The notes under the pieces: model-generated
Told to the model about the DNA's origin: nothing
Database searches by the model: none
What the model saw: the letters and a program-made list of their open reading frames with translations, nothing else
Made by a program: the position numbers and the translations under genes
NCBI GenBank assembly: GCA_011523545.1
Contig: WTGN01000027.1
Location: 56,632 to 120,631, forward strand
DNA length: 64,000 bases
DNA from: Chloroflexota bacterium
Lineage (GTDB): Bacteria; Chloroflexota; Anaerolineae; Aggregatilineales; Phototrophicaceae
Direction: 5' to 3'
In this document: positions 62,686 through 64,000 of the stretch, piece by piece
Numbering within the stretch: position 1 is the stretch's first letter
How the letters are laid out: each line of letters begins with the position of its first letter

Positions 62686-63780
62686 TCAGTTGACGCCCGC
62701 CCGCTCCGCGTCGTCCACGCCATCCTGATACAGCGTCGCCAGCACATTCGTCATCAGATTTGAAACATAGCGCACGGTGCTGATGGCGCGCCCGTAATTG
62801 ATGTGCGTCGGCCCCAAAACGCCGACGGCGCCGCTCATCTTGTCCGGGTCTCCATAGCGGCTTAGCACCATGCTCAAACGGCTCAGATCCTCGTATCGCC
62901 CATCGCCGGCGATTACCACCTGCACATCCACCTGCTCGCCATCCTCGGGCGGCAGCTGATCCAGCAGATCGCTGAGCAGGGCGTTGAGCACGGTATGCTC
63001 CTCCAAAATGCGGATGGCTTGCTGCGCCCCTTCTTCATCGGCGAAGCTTTCGATGATTTGGCTCAGACCATCGCGATAGATGAAGCGCGCGCGGTTGTTG
63101 TCCACATTCTCGATCAGCTCGGCCGTCAGTTCGGCCACCTCGCGCTCCAACATCGGCAGGTTGATGCTGCGCAGCCGAACCTGCTGCGCGCCCAGGCCGG
63201 CGCAGGTCTCGTTGACCCGTTTGGCGGCCGCGCCCAGCTTGCCCTGCGGCACCGGCTCCGCCAGCGTCAACATGCGTTGATGCACGCTGCCGCTGTTCAA
63301 AACCAGCACCATCAACGCCAGCCGCCCTTGAATCGATATCAGCTCCAGATGCTTGAATGAGTTCGTCTGCGAGATTGGCGGCGTCACGATTGAGGCCGTC
63401 TGCACCGAGCGCGCCAGCAGGGCCGCCGTCCGCCGCATCCACTGCTCCATGCCCGCCTGCAGCGTACCGACGCGCTCGGAGATATGGCTCTGCTCGCCCC
63501 GGGTCAAGCTGCGCGTTTGCAGGAGCCGGCGCACAAAATAGCGGAATCCTGACGCCGTCGGCACCCGGCCGGCCGACCGGTGCGGCGCGGCAATATAACC
63601 CAACTCCTCCAGCCGCGCCATCTCGTTGCGCACCGTCGCCGAACTGATGTTGAGCTGGTAATTCTCGACCAGAAAGCGCGAGCCGACCGGCTCTGCCCGC
63701 TCCGAATAAGCCTGCACGACGCAGGTGAGGATGTCTTCCTGCCTGCTGCTGAGAGCGGGCAACTGACCTTCGCCGTTCAT
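62686..63780 (-). CDS. hrcA: Heat-inducible transcription repressor HrcA
   Basis: HrcA represses chaperone operons by binding CIRCE and is itself stabilised by GroEL. The N-terminal winged helix is clear (LSSRQEDILTCVVQAYSERAE, then ISSATVRNEMARLEELGYI and PHRSAGRVPTASGFRYFV), and the C-terminal half has the GAF-like region with TVLNALLSDLLDQLP and VLGPTHINYGRAISTVRYV. ATG 63780 has GGAG 6 nt upstream and gives 364 residues; an ATG at 63810 is an alternative. It precedes grpE-dnaK-dnaJ after 249 nt. No CIRCE is found before hrcA or grpE. Confidence 0.95.
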   Translation of the reverse strand: MNGEGQLPALSSRQEDILTCVVQAYSERAEPVGSRFLVENYQLNISSATVRNEMARLEELGYIAAPHRSAGRVPTASGFRYFVRRLLQTRSLTRGEQSHISERVGTLQAGMEQWMRRTAALLARSVQTASIVTPPISQTNSFKHLELISIQGRLALMVLVLNSGSVHQRMLTLAEPVPQGKLGAAAKRVNETCAGLGAQQVRLRSINLPMLEREVAELTAELIENVDNNRARFIYRDGLSQIIESFADEEGAQQAIRILEEHTVLNALLSDLLDQLPPEDGEQVDVQVVIAGDGRYEDLSRLSMVLSRYGDPDKMSGAVGVLGPTHINYGRAISTVRYVSNLMTNVLATLYQDGVDDAERAGVN

Positions 63781-64000
63781 TTGGCTCCGTTCATCGTCTA
63801 CGCTGCGCATCAACGCGAATACGCTGAATGCTAGCATGCGCCCCCGCGTTTGACAAACGGCCGCCAAAACCGACCCCGCAATCCGGCGCAATTGTAGGCT
63901 CATGCGCGACGATGCCGCCGCCCACGCCAAAGACCTTGCATCTCGCCGTGTTTAGCTCCCCCTCCCTGACTCGTCGGATGCCCGCCATAGAGATGGCGGG
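63781..64000. other. Right edge, upstream of hrcA
   Basis: Only short frames without motifs are seen; no promoter is clear. The last 30 nt are a palindromic repeat of family R3. Confidence 0.4.
63971..64000 (+). repeat. Palindromic repeat family R3, copy 2
   Basis: CGGATG followed by CCCGCCAT, AGAG and ATGGCGGG: a perfect 8-bp stem with 4-nt loop, cut by the window end. It matches 27 of 30 positions of the copy at 462-491 on the opposite strand. Confidence 0.7.

Noticed and set aside
63791..63988. 65-codon minus-strand frame at the right edge
   Set aside because: No recognisable motif; ends in a different frame inside the hrcA start region.

Overview
The window reads as a chromosomal segment of a GC-rich, free-living, respiring bacterium, most likely a member of the Chloroflexota (Anaerolineae-like). 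I infer this from a secreted protein with the Thr/Pro-rich linker typical of that phylum, a split complex I operon, a compact archaeal/eukaryotic-type prolyl-tRNA synthetase, menaquinone methylation (UbiE/MenG), FemAB-type peptidyltransferases and many TATAAT-like promoters close to start codons. No rRNA, tRNA, CRISPR array, prophage or transposase gene was recognised. Placement below phylum is not supported by anything I can compute here.

Layout. 0-1.5 kb (minus): start of a division/cell-wall cluster (rsmH, then an FtsL-like protein cut by the window edge). 1.8-3.7 kb: uvrC. 4.2-7.3 kb (minus): a serine cluster, serB-like phosphatase, a second HAD phosphatase and serA. 7.5-13.8 kb: a TetR regulator and a beta-oxidation set (SDR, FadB/FadN-type fusion enzyme, thiolase) interrupted by an Mrr-type restriction endonuclease gene. 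13.8-16.5 kb (minus): a secreted protein plus a response regulator/histidine kinase pair. 16.7-26.4 kb: methyltransferase, lipoprotein with a dead hydrolase fold, M20 peptidase, LysE exporter, DUF4230 protein, HNH nuclease, APH-like kinase, PhyH dioxygenase and two FemAB-like transferases. 26.7-36.6 kb: complex I membrane arm nuoA-H-J-K-L-M-M-N behind a good sigma70-type promoter. 36.6-39.5 kb: ATP synthase membrane genes (atpI/Z-like, atpB, atpE, b-delta fusion), ended by a hairpin terminator with no F1 genes following. 39.5-43.9 kb: MurE-like ligase, glycosyltransferase, polyprenyl sugar-phosphate transferase, MazG-like pyrophosphatase. 44.1-56.9 kb: translation and RNA metabolism (proS, a double-NYN protein, rpsO, pnp, a small-protein/methyltransferase-like pair, phosphoribosyltransferase, two S1-domain proteins, rpsU, infA). 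57-63.8 kb (minus): hrcA, grpE, dnaK, dnaJ, prmA, ubiE/menG.

The genes are mostly housekeeping. The most unusual points are: two consecutive NuoM subunits, the second without the conserved TM7 lysine; an ATP synthase subunit a with a roughly 180-residue outside insertion containing the protein's only two cysteines; a subunit b fused to only the C-terminal part of delta, with F1 genes absent; SerA with His in place of the catalytic Arg; a tandem NYN protein whose first copy has lost its active site; and three families of short palindromic repeats, one of which lies in frame inside nuoL.

Limits: all calls come from reading sequence by eye and from remembered family motifs. No alignment, HMM or database search was run, so domain borders are approximate.
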